Source of the DNA: Megachile rotundata
Lineage: Eukaryota; Arthropoda; Insecta; Hymenoptera; Megachilidae
Reading direction: 5' to 3'
Assembly: GCF_050947335.1 (NCBI RefSeq)
Contig: NC_134991.1
Span: 7,626,001-7,690,000, forward strand
DNA: 64,000 nt
The notes beneath the pieces are model-generated. The model saw only the letters and a list, made by a program, of their open reading frames with translations. It had not been told where the DNA came from and did no database searches. The first letter of the stretch is position 1; the number at the start of each line of letters is the position of its first letter. Both the position numbers and the translations under genes were made by a program. Positions 1 through 12,175 of the stretch are shown here, piece after piece.

Positions 1-1892
1 TACCTTAACTCATGACTAAATATTTCGACTCATTAAAAAAATAATTCATAAGCAAATATTTAGCCAGATGAATTCATGAGAGAAATCCTCGGACACGTTC
101 ATGAAAATTGGCGAACAGGTCGATCTGCAACAACACAGCGACCCAGTATACGGATGGGGTAAAAAATACACACAGTTTAGTTGGAAGGAATATATTATTG
201 TAGAACTATCTCACCTTAAAGGGGCACGATCCTTCCGCTACGCTGGCAACCCCTTCATTTCTGTTCTCCGTTAATTGGAACCCTACAGTTCGATGTCGGC
301 GAAAAATTGATTCGGAGACTCGAGGAACGAATGGTAGTTGATCAGATTGGTCGGATTTGATTGTAAAGGTAGAAGCGATGGGAAATACGAGTGTAATGTT
401 GTCGCTTCGAAGACGGAACAGTCTATCTGGCTGACGAATACAGGCTGGTAACGGATCGAACGAATACTGGCCAGAGCGCGCAGTGGCGGCGCGTGCGCGT
501 CCCGTCTCTGAATCGCGTTGAACCAATGAAACACCCTCTTAGACTGGCCCCGAGGGGTAGAAGATTCCGATATATTTCGGGCAATTTCTATCGGCGAGTC
601 GATCGCAGGGAAATTCGCCGTGAAAAGATGCGAGTAAGTGCGAGGGCCTGCAAGGTGTCGGCAGGCAGGATCAGTTGGCAGGGGATGCTGACGAGATGGA
701 CGATCTGCGAGGGAAAAGAGCCGTATGAATCAGTGTAATCCGGGGCGGGGTGGTAGTAAACGGTGGCTCAACACTGGCTGCCATCTGCTGACGGTCGGTT
801 CAAGCTCGAGCCACTGGTTCCCCGTGAAGTGCATAGCCGAAACGAGACGTTCGGCACCGAAACGACATCAAGCACTGGCTAGTTTTTTCATCGAAAGGGA
901 TCGACAGTGAGCCACGGTTCGTGTCGTGAGCCAAAAAATTAGCCGCGTATCGGCCGTGACGCGAGACACCTCGCGCGAGTGAAGTTTTATCGTGCGGTAC
1001 CGTGTTGTGTTCCTGCCAGAATCGGGAGAACGGAACAACCAGCCAGGATGACGGAGACGACAATGACGTAAAACCCACGAGGCCAAGTGGATCCGACCGA
1101 CGGTCTGCCTCGTTTCGTACACGTCCACGCTGTTGACCGAAATCCTCATCGTCGAACGTGATCGAGCCTCGCATTTGGCATGTGATCCAGGAAAGTATGC
1201 AAATCAGACGGGTCCTGAGTCCTGGTACCTCGATCGAAATTTTAAACGACTTGGACGATGATCGATGTCGAGGAAATACCGTTCGTGGGTGCAATGATCC
1301 ACCAAGATAAACCTCTGTGCGATTACCCGTGCGTAGGCAAAAAGGCTTTTGGTCGATGATTGAACCTCTGTCAGACTTGACAGGATCTTTTCTGCTGGTG
1401 AACGCGGATCGAGACTCGCGATATATGTAACCACGTTCGAACCGTACGATGTAAATTCGTGATTAGACGAGTGATCGAAGCGAGGACGATCGGGAGGTGG
1501 CGAAACGTGATGGAAGAGGAAACGCGAACGCGGGCTACGAATTTCGCTACGTCGTACGACGTCGACATCGTGTTGAACGACAAGGCTGGTTGTTAACGGA
1601 ATATCGACCGAAAACCGTAGCTACCGAATTAGTGGCGAAGGTCGCACACGAACGCGTGCAATTCGCCCTTCGAGACCTGGATGACAACCGCGAATCGCAT
1701 CTTCTCGAGAAATTCACCCTTCGTTGTGTTCTTCCGTGGACAAGCATCGCGTTGTGACTGGAATCTCAGTGTTGACGCGTTGGTGGAGACTAGACAGATT
1801 CGGTGAACGTCGATAACTACCTAGGCCAAGATTAACTATCCAGGAACATTGAAACCGAAAGTGTGAGTTGGATGCAACTCTCTCGAAGAACA
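1..1892. other. Unique 5' flank, no gene recognised
   Basis: Non-repetitive sequence, AT-rich for the first 200 bases and then GC-richer with many CpG words. Several short open frames cross it on both strands (for example 800-1294 on the minus strand), but none has a recognisable domain, a convincing start context or splice-compatible ends. It probably holds upstream regulatory DNA or a distal 5' UTR of the transcript that reaches the coding exon at 3750; no transcription start can be fixed by eye. Confidence 0.4.
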
Positions 1893-2144
1893 GTTCTCTG
1901 AACGAGACCTACTGACCTATCGACTCGACGTCCCTGTTCTTCCATCGTAACCCTTTTTTCTTGTTACTTTTACCCCGTCGGATTATCGAGTCGAACAGCT
2001 AAATTGGCACGTCAGAGGACACCGACCGGTGGTGGAAGCGGTATTTAGAAGGCAAGGGGGCGATGTAGCTGCGCGTACGAACGCGCGGGTGAATCGAAGA
2101 GAGTCGTTCTTTGAACGAGACCCACTGACCTATCGACTCGACGC
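1893..2144. repeat. Direct repeat of about 39 bp carrying TGACCTA half-sites
   Basis: Nearly the same sequence occurs at 1893-1931 and 2106-2144, 213 bases apart, with about three differences in 39 positions. Both copies contain CTGACCTATCGACTCGACG, whose reverse strand reads TAGGTCA, a nuclear-receptor half-site with a T before the core as in ROR/Rev-erb type sites. The pair lies about 1.6 kb upstream of the coding exon at 3750. It could be a duplicated regulatory element or just a local duplication. Confidence 0.6.
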
Positions 2145-2275
2145 TCTACTCCTACCCTTCGCCGTCTTTCTTCCCTCGCTCTACCCTATTTCTGCCTTTT
2201 CCTCCCTTGTGTTTGTTGGCGTGCCGCTGCCGGGACATTCGTAATTCCATTCTCGAACTCTTCAGGGGTAAAGTT

Positions 2276-2780
2276 CGAGGATACGCAACGGAGAGCCGCG
2301 CGAAATCTCTCCGTATACGCACGAGAAATGAAGAGTGCCTAAAGTATTTTCAATCGGTACTTCGACTGAGCATAGTTGTACGATTTCGTGATTGTATCCC
2401 CCTCTTGCCTTTTTGCCATCTCGGTTCCTCCGCTTTGGAGATTTTTTACTTCTGTTTTTTAACGATAAGCTCGTGTTCAGGGTAATTGTTTCCGTGTTTC
2501 GTTGTAGTCAAGTATATTAGGGTATCGATGATACAAGGTGAAGAGTGCCTAAAATTTTATGCCTTCTCGACTGATTATTGAGACGGACACGCAACGTTCG
2601 TTGCGCATCTGATCTTGTTCTCGCATTTACCTCATTGTTTCTACTTTTCTTTCTCTTCAACACAGGAGCCGTTGTTTTCTCAAAAAAACGGTCGACTACG
2701 CGGCTAACGGTTGCGATCGATACGATACAGTGCCTCAGATTAATCTTCTCTCGACTGATCGACGGAGAAACATAGAAATT
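2276..2780. repeat. Decayed tandem duplication, about 190-210 bp unit
   Basis: The motif around AGTGCCT recurs at 2334, 2544 and 2729 with similar surroundings: GATAC before it, an AT-rich stretch after it, and TCGACTGA about 30 bases downstream. Spacings are 210 and 185-188 bases. The copies are strongly diverged. It sits between the half-site repeat at 1.9-2.1 kb and the coding exon, so it may lie in a promoter or 5' UTR. Confidence 0.45.
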
Positions 2781-3749
2781 GTACCTCGTTTAACGCGGTT
2801 TTTCGCTTCTCTTGAATTTCGTTTTGCCTTACGATCATCGTAAGAACGACTTTACACTGATCTAATAAGCACACGTAGTCGTGACTGTTTCTTTGGAAAT
2901 TTTTATCGATTCACATCGTCGGAATCCTTTCCTCGATCATCTTGACACCTCGAGATCGCCGATCGCAGACTGATAACGATCGATCGTGCGAAGAAAACGT
3001 AGCAGAACCCTGTAATATTTATCGTTCGACGATTACCTCGTTGCATCCACGTCGAGAACAGAATCATCGAAGCATCGCGTGCCGTACAAGTTCGAGAAGA
3101 AAATAAATCCACGTTTCCCGTTCAGCACGTTGCCAACTTAATCGAATCGTCGAACTTTAATCGGGTCGAGCGTGCGATCGATCGAACGGTACACCAGCAG
3201 CCCTTGACAGTGCGTCTTTAATCTCGTTGGCGGAAGAGATGGCATCCAGATCGCGTTTCGAACTTTTCGTGATATCCTCTGACGTCGAACAAGATTGCAC
3301 GCCGATGTTCGATGGATTTTCTTCGAGAAGCGTAACGTGCTGGAACAGGCCGTCAGAGATAGCCTGATCGTAAAGCATCCACAGCAATAAACAACCGCGG
3401 AAGGACAAATCTCGCGGAAACAACGCGAAAGGGGAAACAACACTGGTTGGTTTACGATCGAACGACGTCAACGAATTTATTAATCGAACGGAAAGCGAGC
3501 TCTGTGCGCAAGCACGAGCCTCGCCAACAATTTTCCACCTGCGAGATCGAAACGTGCCTGATCCGATACGTTCAGAATCTACTTGCCTGGTCGCGTCGAA
3601 TCATCGAACCATCCCGAGCAAAATCGGGACAACGTGTCGTGGCTCGTTCCGATACTATCGATCACGTTCGTCCGTTTCGTCGGAAATGTTGTGATTGTGG
3701 TTCCGTTAAAAAAAAAACTGCGCACAGAGGACGATAAAAACGTAAAAAC
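2781..3749 (+). other. Presumed 5' untranslated or promoter region of the upstream exon
   Basis: Unique, CpG-rich sequence leading directly to the ATG at 3750. An in-frame TAA at 3735-3737 closes the reading frame five codons upstream of that ATG, so translation cannot start further upstream in this exon. No TATA/initiator pair or clear 3' splice site could be chosen by eye, so the start of the exon is unknown. Confidence 0.4.
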
Positions 3750-3906
3750 ATGGCGGAAAGCGCGGCGAGTCCGGGCTCCGTACAAGTCGCTGCGAACAGT
3801 CCGCAGCAGCAACAACAGTCGCAACAACCGCAACAAACGCAACAGAATCAACAACCGCCGGATATAAGCAGCTCGCAGCTAGCGTCACCACCGATCACGG
3901 GCACAG
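3750..3906 (+). CDS. Alternative first coding exon, probably of nuclear receptor HR3 (partial CDS)
   Basis: The exon encodes 52 residues plus one base. It begins MAESAASPGSVQVAANSP, continues with an interrupted glutamine tract (about residues 19-35, mixed CAG and CAA codons) and ends SSQLASPPITGT. The start context AAAC-ATG-GCG is strong, and an in-frame TAA lies 15 bases upstream. The reading ends at a good 5' splice site, ACAG/GTACGA, after the first base of a codon (phase 1). The unambiguous HR3 leader exon at 59730 ends in the same phase, so both can join the same downstream DNA-binding-domain exon. No domain is present; Gln/Ser/Pro-rich N termini are common in nuclear receptors and usually serve as a disordered activation (A/B) region. 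Codons beyond 3906 (VIFKIYGHLNL and on) are intronic read-through. That the exon is coding is fairly secure. That it belongs to HR3 is inferred from phase, strand and position; another + strand gene with a long first intron is the alternative. Confidence 0.62.
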
Positions 3907-4109
3907 GTACGAATAGGAAACGATCGAGATCTTCCGGTAGGGTTATATTTAAGATCTATGGGCATCTCAATTTAGATCTTTTATTGTTATGTATTACTTT
4001 CGTAGCTGTTATTTTTCTTTCTTATAAATTTTGTCTTTGTACGAGATGTTTCATTTTATTTTTATGGGCGATGATTTGATGATTTAAGTAATGATTATGG
4101 GAGATCAAA
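3907..4109 (+). other. 5' end of the giant first intron
   Basis: The donor GTACGAAT opens the intron and the sequence turns AT-rich within 60 bases. No gene or repeat is seen here. If the exon at 3750 joins exons beyond the window, this intron is more than 60 kb long. Confidence 0.5.
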
Positions 4110-4890
4110 CTTGACTATTTTTAAATGGTCAAACTTCCAAGTTTTAAGTGTTCTGAACTCTCCAAAATATTCGATATTCCAAATTCCAAAATTACGTAGA
4201 CACAATTACATAAACACAAATATCTAAGTTTTTGAAAATCTCTAAATCTTCGAATCCCTAAATATCCAACTCCCCAAATACCAAAATTCCTAAATCTCTG
4301 ACTCCTCAGGTCCAGTTTCAAATTTTAAACCCTTCAAATTCCTAAGTTGTACAGTTCTAAAATCCCTAAATTTCTAAATCCTAAATCTCCATGTCCTCAA
4401 ACCGCAAAATTCTAAAATCCTAAAACTCCTAAATTTCCAAATTCCTAAGTTCCAAAAATTTCTCAGGTCACTTCCCTGAAAAACCCCACAATTCTGTTCA
4501 ACAATTCCTCAGATCCAGTTCCAAATTTCTAACTCCTCAAATTCCCAAATTGTATTGTCCTCAAATCCCTAAATTTCCAAATCCTAATCTCCATATTCTC
4601 AAACCCCAAAATTCTAAGATCCTAAAACTCCCAAATTTCCAAATTCCTAAGTTCCAAAAATTTCTCAGGTCACTTCCCTGAAAACAACCCACAATTCTGT
4701 TCAACAACTCTTCAAATCCAGTTTTAAATTTCCAACTCCTCAAATTCCCAAATTGTACTATCCCCAAATCCCTAAATTTCCAAATCCTAATCTCCATATT
4801 CTCAAACCCCAAAATTCTAAAATCCTAAAACTCCCAAATTTCCAATTTCCCAAAATTTCTCAGATCATTTCCCTCAAGAAACCCGCAATT
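4110..4890. repeat. C-rich minisatellite with about 203-bp higher-order unit, three copies
   Basis: Short degenerate monomers of the CCAAATTTCTAAATCC type fill the region. On top of these a larger unit repeats three times: the block starting AATTGTA/AGTTGTA is at about 4344, 4548 and 4750 (spacings 204 and 202). Each full unit includes TTTCTCAGGTCACTTCCCTGAAAA, so an AGGTCA half-site is carried along by the repeat. The array is C-rich on the + strand, opposite to most arrays in the window. Confidence 0.85.
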
Positions 4891-4899
4891 CACCAACCA

Positions 4900-6590
4900 A
4901 CACAAGTTCACCAACACATAAGTGCTAACGCGCTTATGTTTCGGCCAAAAGTAAATAACGGTGATGTCAAAATTAAGCAAGGTGTTACTTCTTTTGTTTG
5001 AAGTACACATACAACAGGCTCGCGAATCGTTATTAAGGTCTCTCGTAGAAGAAAAGCTGGCTGAAGTTAGGACTTCAACAGGCTTAACGAACGGAAGACA
5101 ACGGATGAGGTTATTCTTCTCTTTTGCTCTTGTTGGGTCACGTTTCGCAGCTGTAACGAAGGGCCATTACATCGTGCTAAAACGGATCAATGTAGAACGT
5201 ATAATGCGTTCACGGGGATGCTTTTGGTGTCGTGCGACACCGCGTCGTGCTTTAATTAATGAAATTAATTCCGACTTGGTCGACTGGTCGCGATGCAATC
5301 GATTCCAACGAGCGTAAAGATATCGTGCGGTTAGAACTGTTTCTCTTCCTCTCGTTAACGCGAAATTTTACACGGAATATTCAATTTTACGTTTTCGTAA
5401 TTAAACATCGTGCGTTCCATAGCTACATAATCGGACGTTCGCATTCAATTTACAAATTGATTTTCACTGTCGATTATTACTATGCAAATTACTCGGGCTT
5501 TCGGATTAAGTTGATTAAACGAAATCAATTTGTTTGAAAAAGAGTATTTACCGTTTGGATTAAGCTATTTTTAGCGCATTGATAAGCGTAATGGAAATTC
5601 GTGAAATGTTAGAAATTGAGGGTAATATTTAGAGTTATAGTGGATTAAAAATGTTTATAAACTATTAAGTTGAAGCTTCAAATGTATGGTTGATAAAGTA
5701 GTATTATACGAAATTACTTCTTTTTTTAAGTATTCACATAAAACACTTCTTCATCAACAAGATCATATTCCTGTAACAGTACATTTAAAAAATTGCATTA
5801 CACCCAGTGTAATTCTGGTTATTCCGTTTTTACATAATGCAGAATCTCAATTTTATTAATAATCCGATTACAAATTCATAATTCGACGATCTACATAAAA
5901 CAGTCGAAATGCAGTCATAACGGTAGATTCCATTTACATAAAAGGATACATTACAGAGATTTTATGAAGTCTGCGTCCATCAAAATGTTAGCACATTAAC
6001 CGGCACAGTAGAATATCTGACACGCCATCCTAATATTTCATTAAATATAAATATTTTAATACGACACTTCGTGCTATTTCAAATCTTCAGCGTGATCTCA
6101 TTTATATTCAGAATTGTCCTACTGCCTCCGATTCATATTCGATCAAATCGCATTCGTAGCATTGATCATCGATGACCCATGCAACGTTGAACGCGTTACG
6201 AAAAAATAAAATATAAGCGAGCAAATAATCTCCAACTGGAAACTATGTAAAAAAATGTAACCTGTCTGAGACTCTTCTATATCGGTGCTATCGTAACGTA
6301 AACTGTTTCACGATAACCGATAACGATGGAACGGCAGTTTGGTCTTTCACTCGCATAACCGATGCTGTTCACGCAGCATAGCCACTCCTCATAGTAATCA
6401 AGAACGTACAGAATCCACTATTACCATATCGATCGACAAACTCAGCGTTAAACCATCCGATCTTCCTATGATCACATACGATCAAACATTCCCTGTTTCC
6501 TATTGCTATGCAACTTCCTTATCGACGCTTCTAATTCGATACTTAGGGATTTCTATCTTCTTGCGGTAATTATCCGCAATTTTAGCCTGG
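4900..6590. other. Intronic unique sequence
   Basis: A CpG-rich block (4900-5350) is followed by AT-rich sequence to about 6590. GAAGGGCCATTAC at 5158 occurs again at about 8046. No exon or RNA gene recognised. Confidence 0.4.
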
Positions 6591-6596
6591 GATAGA

Positions 6597-7150
6597 TAAC
6601 TAATTAAACGAGTTAAAGCTTAGGAAAGTTGCTTTTGAAGGAATTGAATTTGAAGCTTGAAAAGGTTGTGAAAATTTGTATTTGAGGTTAGAATAAGTTC
6701 GAGGTTTCATCAAAATTGCATTTGGAGCTTGAAAAGATTGCACTTAAAGTTTGCAAATACTTCAGGTTAGGATAAATTTGAGATTAGAATAAATTTGCGG
6801 TTAGAATAAATTTGAAGTTTGAATAAAAATGCATTTCAGGTTCGAAATAATTCCATTCGAAGCTTGAAAAAATTGCACTTAAAGTTTGAAAATACTTCAG
6901 GTTAGAATAGATTTGTAATTAGAATAAATTTGAGGTTAGAATAATTTCGAGGTTTCATCAAAATTGCATTTGAAGTTCAAAATAATTGCATTTGAAACTT
7001 GAAAAGATTGCACTTAGAATTTGCAAATACTTCGGGTTAGAATAGATTTGAGATTAGAATAAATTTGAAGTTAGAATAAGTTCAAAGTTCGATAAAAATT
7101 GCACTTGAAGTTTGAAATAACAGCAGTCAAGTTTCAAAGAAATTGCAGAC
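6597..7150. repeat. Minisatellite with about 136-bp higher-order unit
   Basis: Degenerate monomers such as GAATTTGAAGCTTGAAAA and GGTTAGAATAAATTTGAG alternate. The marker AAAGATTGCACTTA/AAAAATTGCACTTA recurs at about 6732, 6869 and 7004 (spacings 137 and 135), giving a little under four units. Confidence 0.8.
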
Positions 7151-7540
7151 ATACAAGAATTGGAGCATGATTATCACTAATAACTGTACAATAAGTGTGT
7201 GCAACAATAAGCGTGTAAACAGGGTTATATTCATATTTCTGGAAACTCGTATCGTTTTGAAGACTTAGTAGGTCAAATTTATTTCAATTATGTACACAGT
7301 GGTTTTGGGAAACATTTGTGACCATCCTAAATTAACCATCAACATTCAAATGTATTTTAAACATACTTTTAAATATTTTGAAATATGCACTTTTATTTTT
7401 ATGTTACTTTAAGAGTAGCCTTTTAGGTTACTTTAAGGAGTAGTAGTCAGACCATACTTTTAAAAATAGATACCCCATATTCATTTGAAATAAACAGTTT
7501 GTGGTAAATTATTTTTGTTCCTCTTATTTCAATTTTGTTA
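7151..7540. other. AT-rich intronic sequence
   Basis: No gene or ordered repeat seen. A TAGGTCA half-site lies at about 7268, without the A/T-rich flank expected of a full ROR site. Confidence 0.4.
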
Positions 7541-7760
7541 AAAGCATATACAACTGAAATATTTTATATTTAAAGATGTATATTTAAAATATTCTCTATC
7601 TAAAAGTGCACATCGAAAACATACTTTCTATCTAAAAATGTATATCTGAAATATATACATTAAACTGCATATCTGAAACATGTTCCATCTGAAAATGTAT
7701 ATCTTAAATATGTATATCATCTAAAACTGTATATCTCAAGATACACTCGAAGTTACACTT
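7541..7760. repeat. Short degenerate minisatellite, about 20-bp unit
   Basis: Diverged copies of a unit like TCTAAAAATGTATATCTGAAA are repeated about ten times across roughly 200 bases. AT-rich and without coding capacity. Confidence 0.65.
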
Positions 7761-8500
7761 AGAAATACTTAACAAACGAATACAAAACTCGATCTTGAAA
7801 CAAGGCCACATTTAGTCCACCGCAGTTCATAAACTTTCGTCCGCCAGCGATAAATGCATCGGCGGCAACTTTCATTGAGATCCTTGAGGACCAGGTCATA
7901 CGCTTCTCTCGTGAGAATCATCATCGGTAGAATCCTGTTCGAGTCCTGCGATGTAAGAAAGGGGTTATAAATCAAAGTTGAATTAGCGAAGGAGAAACGT
8001 TGGTTCGAGGTCGGTTCGACGAGCTGGCTGCGTCGTTCGCGTAATGAAGGGCCATTACTCGTCGCGGGTTGTACATCGAGACGGCGCGTTGCAGAGCGGC
8101 GCGGATTTCGTGCACGCTTCTCATCCCACGGCGGACAGAGAAAGAAGAAGAGAGAAAGAGCGAGCGAGTAGCGTTAGCGGATCTGTCGGTCGAGTAACGG
8201 AACGCTTTCGAGTACCGCTAGCACCGGCTCTGACGCGGTTACCGGACACCGTTACTTCGGTGATCCGCGAGTACCCACCACGTGCTGCTGTCTCACCGTT
8301 CGTTCGTTCGTTTGCTTTTGAAGAGCGCGACGCGTTCGACTGGAAGGAAAACGTGCAGCAGTCGGCGTGAATTCGACGAACCGTGGAAAAATCGACGAGC
8401 CCTGAGGCCCGTACGGGATCCGCGACGGGTTTTACGCGTTCCCGTACTATTCCCGCCCGATCTTCAGTTCCGTTTACATTAACCGATTCATTGTTGCACC
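7761..8500. other. GC-rich unique island in the intron
   Basis: After the AT-rich repeat the base composition changes sharply; 8040-8470 is CpG-dense and contains a GA-rich run (about 8140-8165). A + strand frame at 8044-8370 stays open for 108 codons, but its product is Arg/Ser-rich without a recognisable domain and it ends without a clear donor. An enhancer, an unused promoter or an unrecognised 5' UTR exon are all possible. Confidence 0.35.
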
Positions 8501-10104
8501 GCGTGAATAACCGATGCTGCTAAATCTCATAAACGTCGCATATATTAGCGACTCGTTTCACCATTCCGTGTGATACATACAATGAATTCTACACACGTTT
8601 CAAGGAAGACCCTTGACCTATGATTCTTTTGGTTGCGTCGGTCTCAGCTGCTACGTCAACTCAGATACAAAAAATAATACTGTTAATAATAACATTAGAT
8701 ATATTTTAAGGATCCTTGATTATACAAATTATAATTAGTATTACACTCTAGACTTGATCAAACTCCGAATGTAATTTTTATTTGCTGACCCTGAACCTTC
8801 ATGTGCGTCACGAGTGTGTCACGATGTAAGTCAAAGACAACACTTGAACTACTAAACCAAATGACCATTTTACAGCTTTCTTATTTTAATTCACATAGTT
8901 TGTTAAAGTTGTTTTCTTGAAGTCATAATACAGAATCAATGTACATATTAATTAATGTTCCATTTGCTTACTTATCGTTCCTTCATTTTTAATTATGTGG
9001 TGTGTAATTTATTCTTACCAACTTTTCAAGCAGACATCTTGCAAAAGATTTAAGCTTAAAGAACTGTTGCGAATCTACTCTTCTAGTTTTGGGAATACTG
9101 CTAAAAATAATATGCTATTTTCTTTATGATTATACCTTTTAAAGTTTCTGAAGTTTGTTTTTGAAATGAGGACCAACAGGACTGAGAGGTCAGACGTGTG
9201 GTTCAAGGTTGACAAGTAACGAACTCGTAGGTTATGTACATAACTGCTTGCATGAATAATACGGGATTTGGAGTTGTTTACTTTAAATAAAAGCATGAAA
9301 ATGTTTGGTAACCTAGAGCCATATCGAACCTCCATTTTGGAATTTATAATAAGAAACTAATCAGTCTTGATATTGCTACTTTTAAAAATTGTATTTCATT
9401 CTCGTTAACCTTTTTCGTTTGCGCCATCTTATGATGAATAAAGAAATTATATGTATAGTATTATACTATTATTATGTATGTACAGTATTATAAGCATATC
9501 TGACTCAAATAATTTCCTTGAAAATTGTAAACATATAGTCTTTTAAAGCAATTTAATTTATACTCTGTATAATACTGTGTGTTTTTCAATAATATTGCTG
9601 CAACCTTTGAAATACTCGAATGTGCAATTTCTAAACTTATTCTAAAATTTTCTATGACATTTCTTTAATTTCAAGTTAATCACCACACTACTGGAAACAA
9701 TACAAGAAATAACTAAAATGAGCATTAAGTACCTGAGTATACTAAGTACAAGGACACAAAAACTGTAATGTAATATTATCCAAAGAATGCAACACACTAC
9801 TACCAGGTGGTAATCAATCACTCAAGCATGATCAAAAATTAATCGTCGTTTATCAAGTAGCCAATCCAATCTCTAACACGAAATATTACTTAACAGTATT
9901 GCGGTAGCACGTCGGCAGGTTTGTTATCGTAATATGTTGGTCATTCCATCGCGAACACGTTGAAACCCTTTGGAAGATAATGGAACCGGTTACGACGAAG
10001 AAGGTGTGGGTCACTAGCAACGAATGATAGAATCACATTTAACCATGTTACTCTTTAATCTCGAAGTCATTATGGTAATATGTGCCGGGTTGTTAGATCA
10101 CTGG
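8501..10104. other. AT-rich intronic sequence, nothing recognised
   Basis: Low-complexity AT-rich DNA with short open frames only. The isolated TTTGTTAAAG-like and TATA-like words are what AT-rich sequence gives by chance. Confidence 0.5.
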
Positions 10105-10139
10105 TAATTAAGTTTAGAGACTCAGGGGTTGGGAGATTG

Positions 10140-11020
10140 TAATTTGATTTGGGGCAAGTTTAGGGATTTAGAAATATGGGTGTTGGGAAATTTGGGGGGT
10201 TGGAAATTAGGATGAGGGGAATTTGGGGTTTTGGAAATTAGGGTGAGGGGAATTTGGGGTTTTGGAAATTAAGGTGTGGAGAATTTGCGGTGTTGGAAAT
10301 TAGGATATGTGAAATTTGGGGTATTGGAAATTAGGATATGGGAAATTTGGGGTATTTGAAATTAAAATATGGGAAATTTGGGGTGTTGGAAATTAAAATA
10401 TGGGAAATTTGGGGTGTTGGAAATTGGGGTATGAGAAATTTGGGGTGTTGGAAATTGGGGTATAGGAGATTTGGGGTGTTGGAAATTTGGGTATGAGAAG
10501 TTTGGATTGTTGGAAATAAGGATATGTGAAATTTGGGGTATTGGAAATTAGGATATGTGAAATTCGGGGTGTTAGAAATTAGGATATGTGAAATTTGGGG
10601 TGTTGGAAATTAGAATATGTGAAATTTGGGGTATTGGAAATTAGGATATGCGAAATTTGGGGTATTGGAAATTAGGATATGTGAAATTCGGGGTGTTAGA
10701 AATTAGGATATGTGAAATTTGGGGTGTTGGAAATTAGAATATGTGAAATTTGGGGTATTGGAAATTAGGATATGCGAAATTTGGGGTATTGGAAATTAGG
10801 ATATGTGAAATTCGGGGTGTTGGAAATTAGGATATGTGAAATTTGGGGTGTTGGAAATTAGGATATGCGAAATTCGGGGTGTTGGAAATTACGATATGTG
10901 AAATTCGGGGTGTTGGAAATTAGGATATGGGAAATTTGGGGTATTTGAAATTAAAATATGGGAAATTTGGGGTGTGGGAAATTTGGTGTGTTGGAAATTA
11001 GGATATGTGAAATTTTGAGA
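10140..11020. repeat. 31-bp minisatellite with a 124-bp (4 x 31) higher-order repeat
   Basis: About 28 tandem copies of a 31-base unit of the form GGAAATTAGGATATGTG followed by AAATTTGGGGTATT. Between about 10545 and 10930 the variants recur in sets of four: AATTCGGGGTGTT lies at 10561, 10685 and 10809, exactly 124 bases apart. This shows recent amplification of a tetramer. G-rich on the + strand. Confidence 0.95.
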
Positions 11021-11470
11021 TTTAAAAATTCGAGCACAGAGAATTCAGAAATTTGGAAATTGGAACATGGTAGATTTGGAGATTCGAGAATTGGAATATA
11101 AGACACATGGAAACATGAGAGTTCGAGTTTTCGAAATTGGAGCAATGGAAATGTAAAGATTTGAAACTTGTAAGACGAAAATCTTGGAAACCTGACAATT
11201 TCAGAACATGAGACTGAATTTGAAAATTTGATAACCTGAAAATTGGGATACATAAAATTTGAAGATTTCCAAATTAAGATATGGAATATTTAGAAATTTT
11301 TAAATTTGAAGTCTTCAAAATTTGTATAATATATAATATAATAAAATATTAATATATAATATAATATTTGAACATTCAAATCAAATATTAATACATAAAA
11401 AGATAATTTCCAACTGTCCATATTTCCCCGAAGCCCATTCGAACCCACAATATCACTAGTCCATGCGCAC
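11021..11470. repeat. Degenerate tail of the 31-bp array, then AT-rich DNA
   Basis: To about 11300 the sequence keeps the AATTTGGAGATTCGAGAATTGG style, but the units no longer align with a fixed period. From 11320 to 11400 it is a run of TATAATATAATAAAATATT. The open frame on the minus strand at 10951-11253 is a product of the repeat. Confidence 0.6.
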
Positions 11471-11616
11471 ATTTACTGCTTTATCATGTTAAAAGCGTCA
11501 TTATAATCATTTCACCGGAACCCTGAGACGTGCACCGTCATGCACGCGTAATACGCATAACGGAAAAGGAAGCCTTGAAAGAAATCGGTGTTCACGCGAA
11601 CACGATCTCTCTCAGA

Positions 11617-11680
11617 CACATCTCGGGTCTAGAGGTTAGGAGGCCAGGCATTTTGCAGTTTACAGCTTGTGTCCGGTACC
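11617..11680 (+). repeat. Dispersed 65-bp element, copy A
   Basis: Begins CACATCTCGGGTCTAGAGG and runs through GTTAGGAGGCCAGGCATTTTGC to TGTCCGGTACC. It aligns over its length with copies B and C; the common core is GGTTA, then a GGTCAGGCA-like block, then TTTGC, then TTTAC, then CGTGTCCG. Confidence 0.65.
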
Positions 11681-12175
11681 ATGAGAAAATTTACGAGGCA
11701 ATATGTGTATAATACGCGGCGTTCATTAACCATCCATCGAGGTTCTTTTTTTTTCTTCAGAGGCGCGTCGCATCGTGAAAATAATGTTTGCTCAACGCCG
11801 AATCTATGCGCGTACATCTTGTTAGCGTCTTGTACCGTTCTTTTAACGATGGTTTCGCTCGCTCGTTAATTTTTACGCGCGTGCATTCCATTAATACGTT
11901 CGTTCGTTTCGTCTGTGTAAACGTTGATTTCGGATTTGTAAAAACACCAGGCGGTGTTTTTCAATCGGCGATTTATCCTTTTTCGCCGACACGAGCGAAT
12001 TTTCGAGGATCCTCTCGACCGGAAACCAGAGACGTTTCCGTGCAAAATATTTATTTTTCGACCGGTATTTTATCCACGGTGAATTATTTCAACCCCTGTT
12101 TTGACGGAAGTCGAAACGATATCCGTTACTATTTTTTTTTTTCACAACAAACATTTATTCTCAACTTCGACCTTT

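Noticed and set aside
11741..11830. Exon after the strong T-tract acceptor at 11760
   Set aside because: In the phase needed for HR3 the frame meets a stop after about 20 codons, and no donor follows before it.
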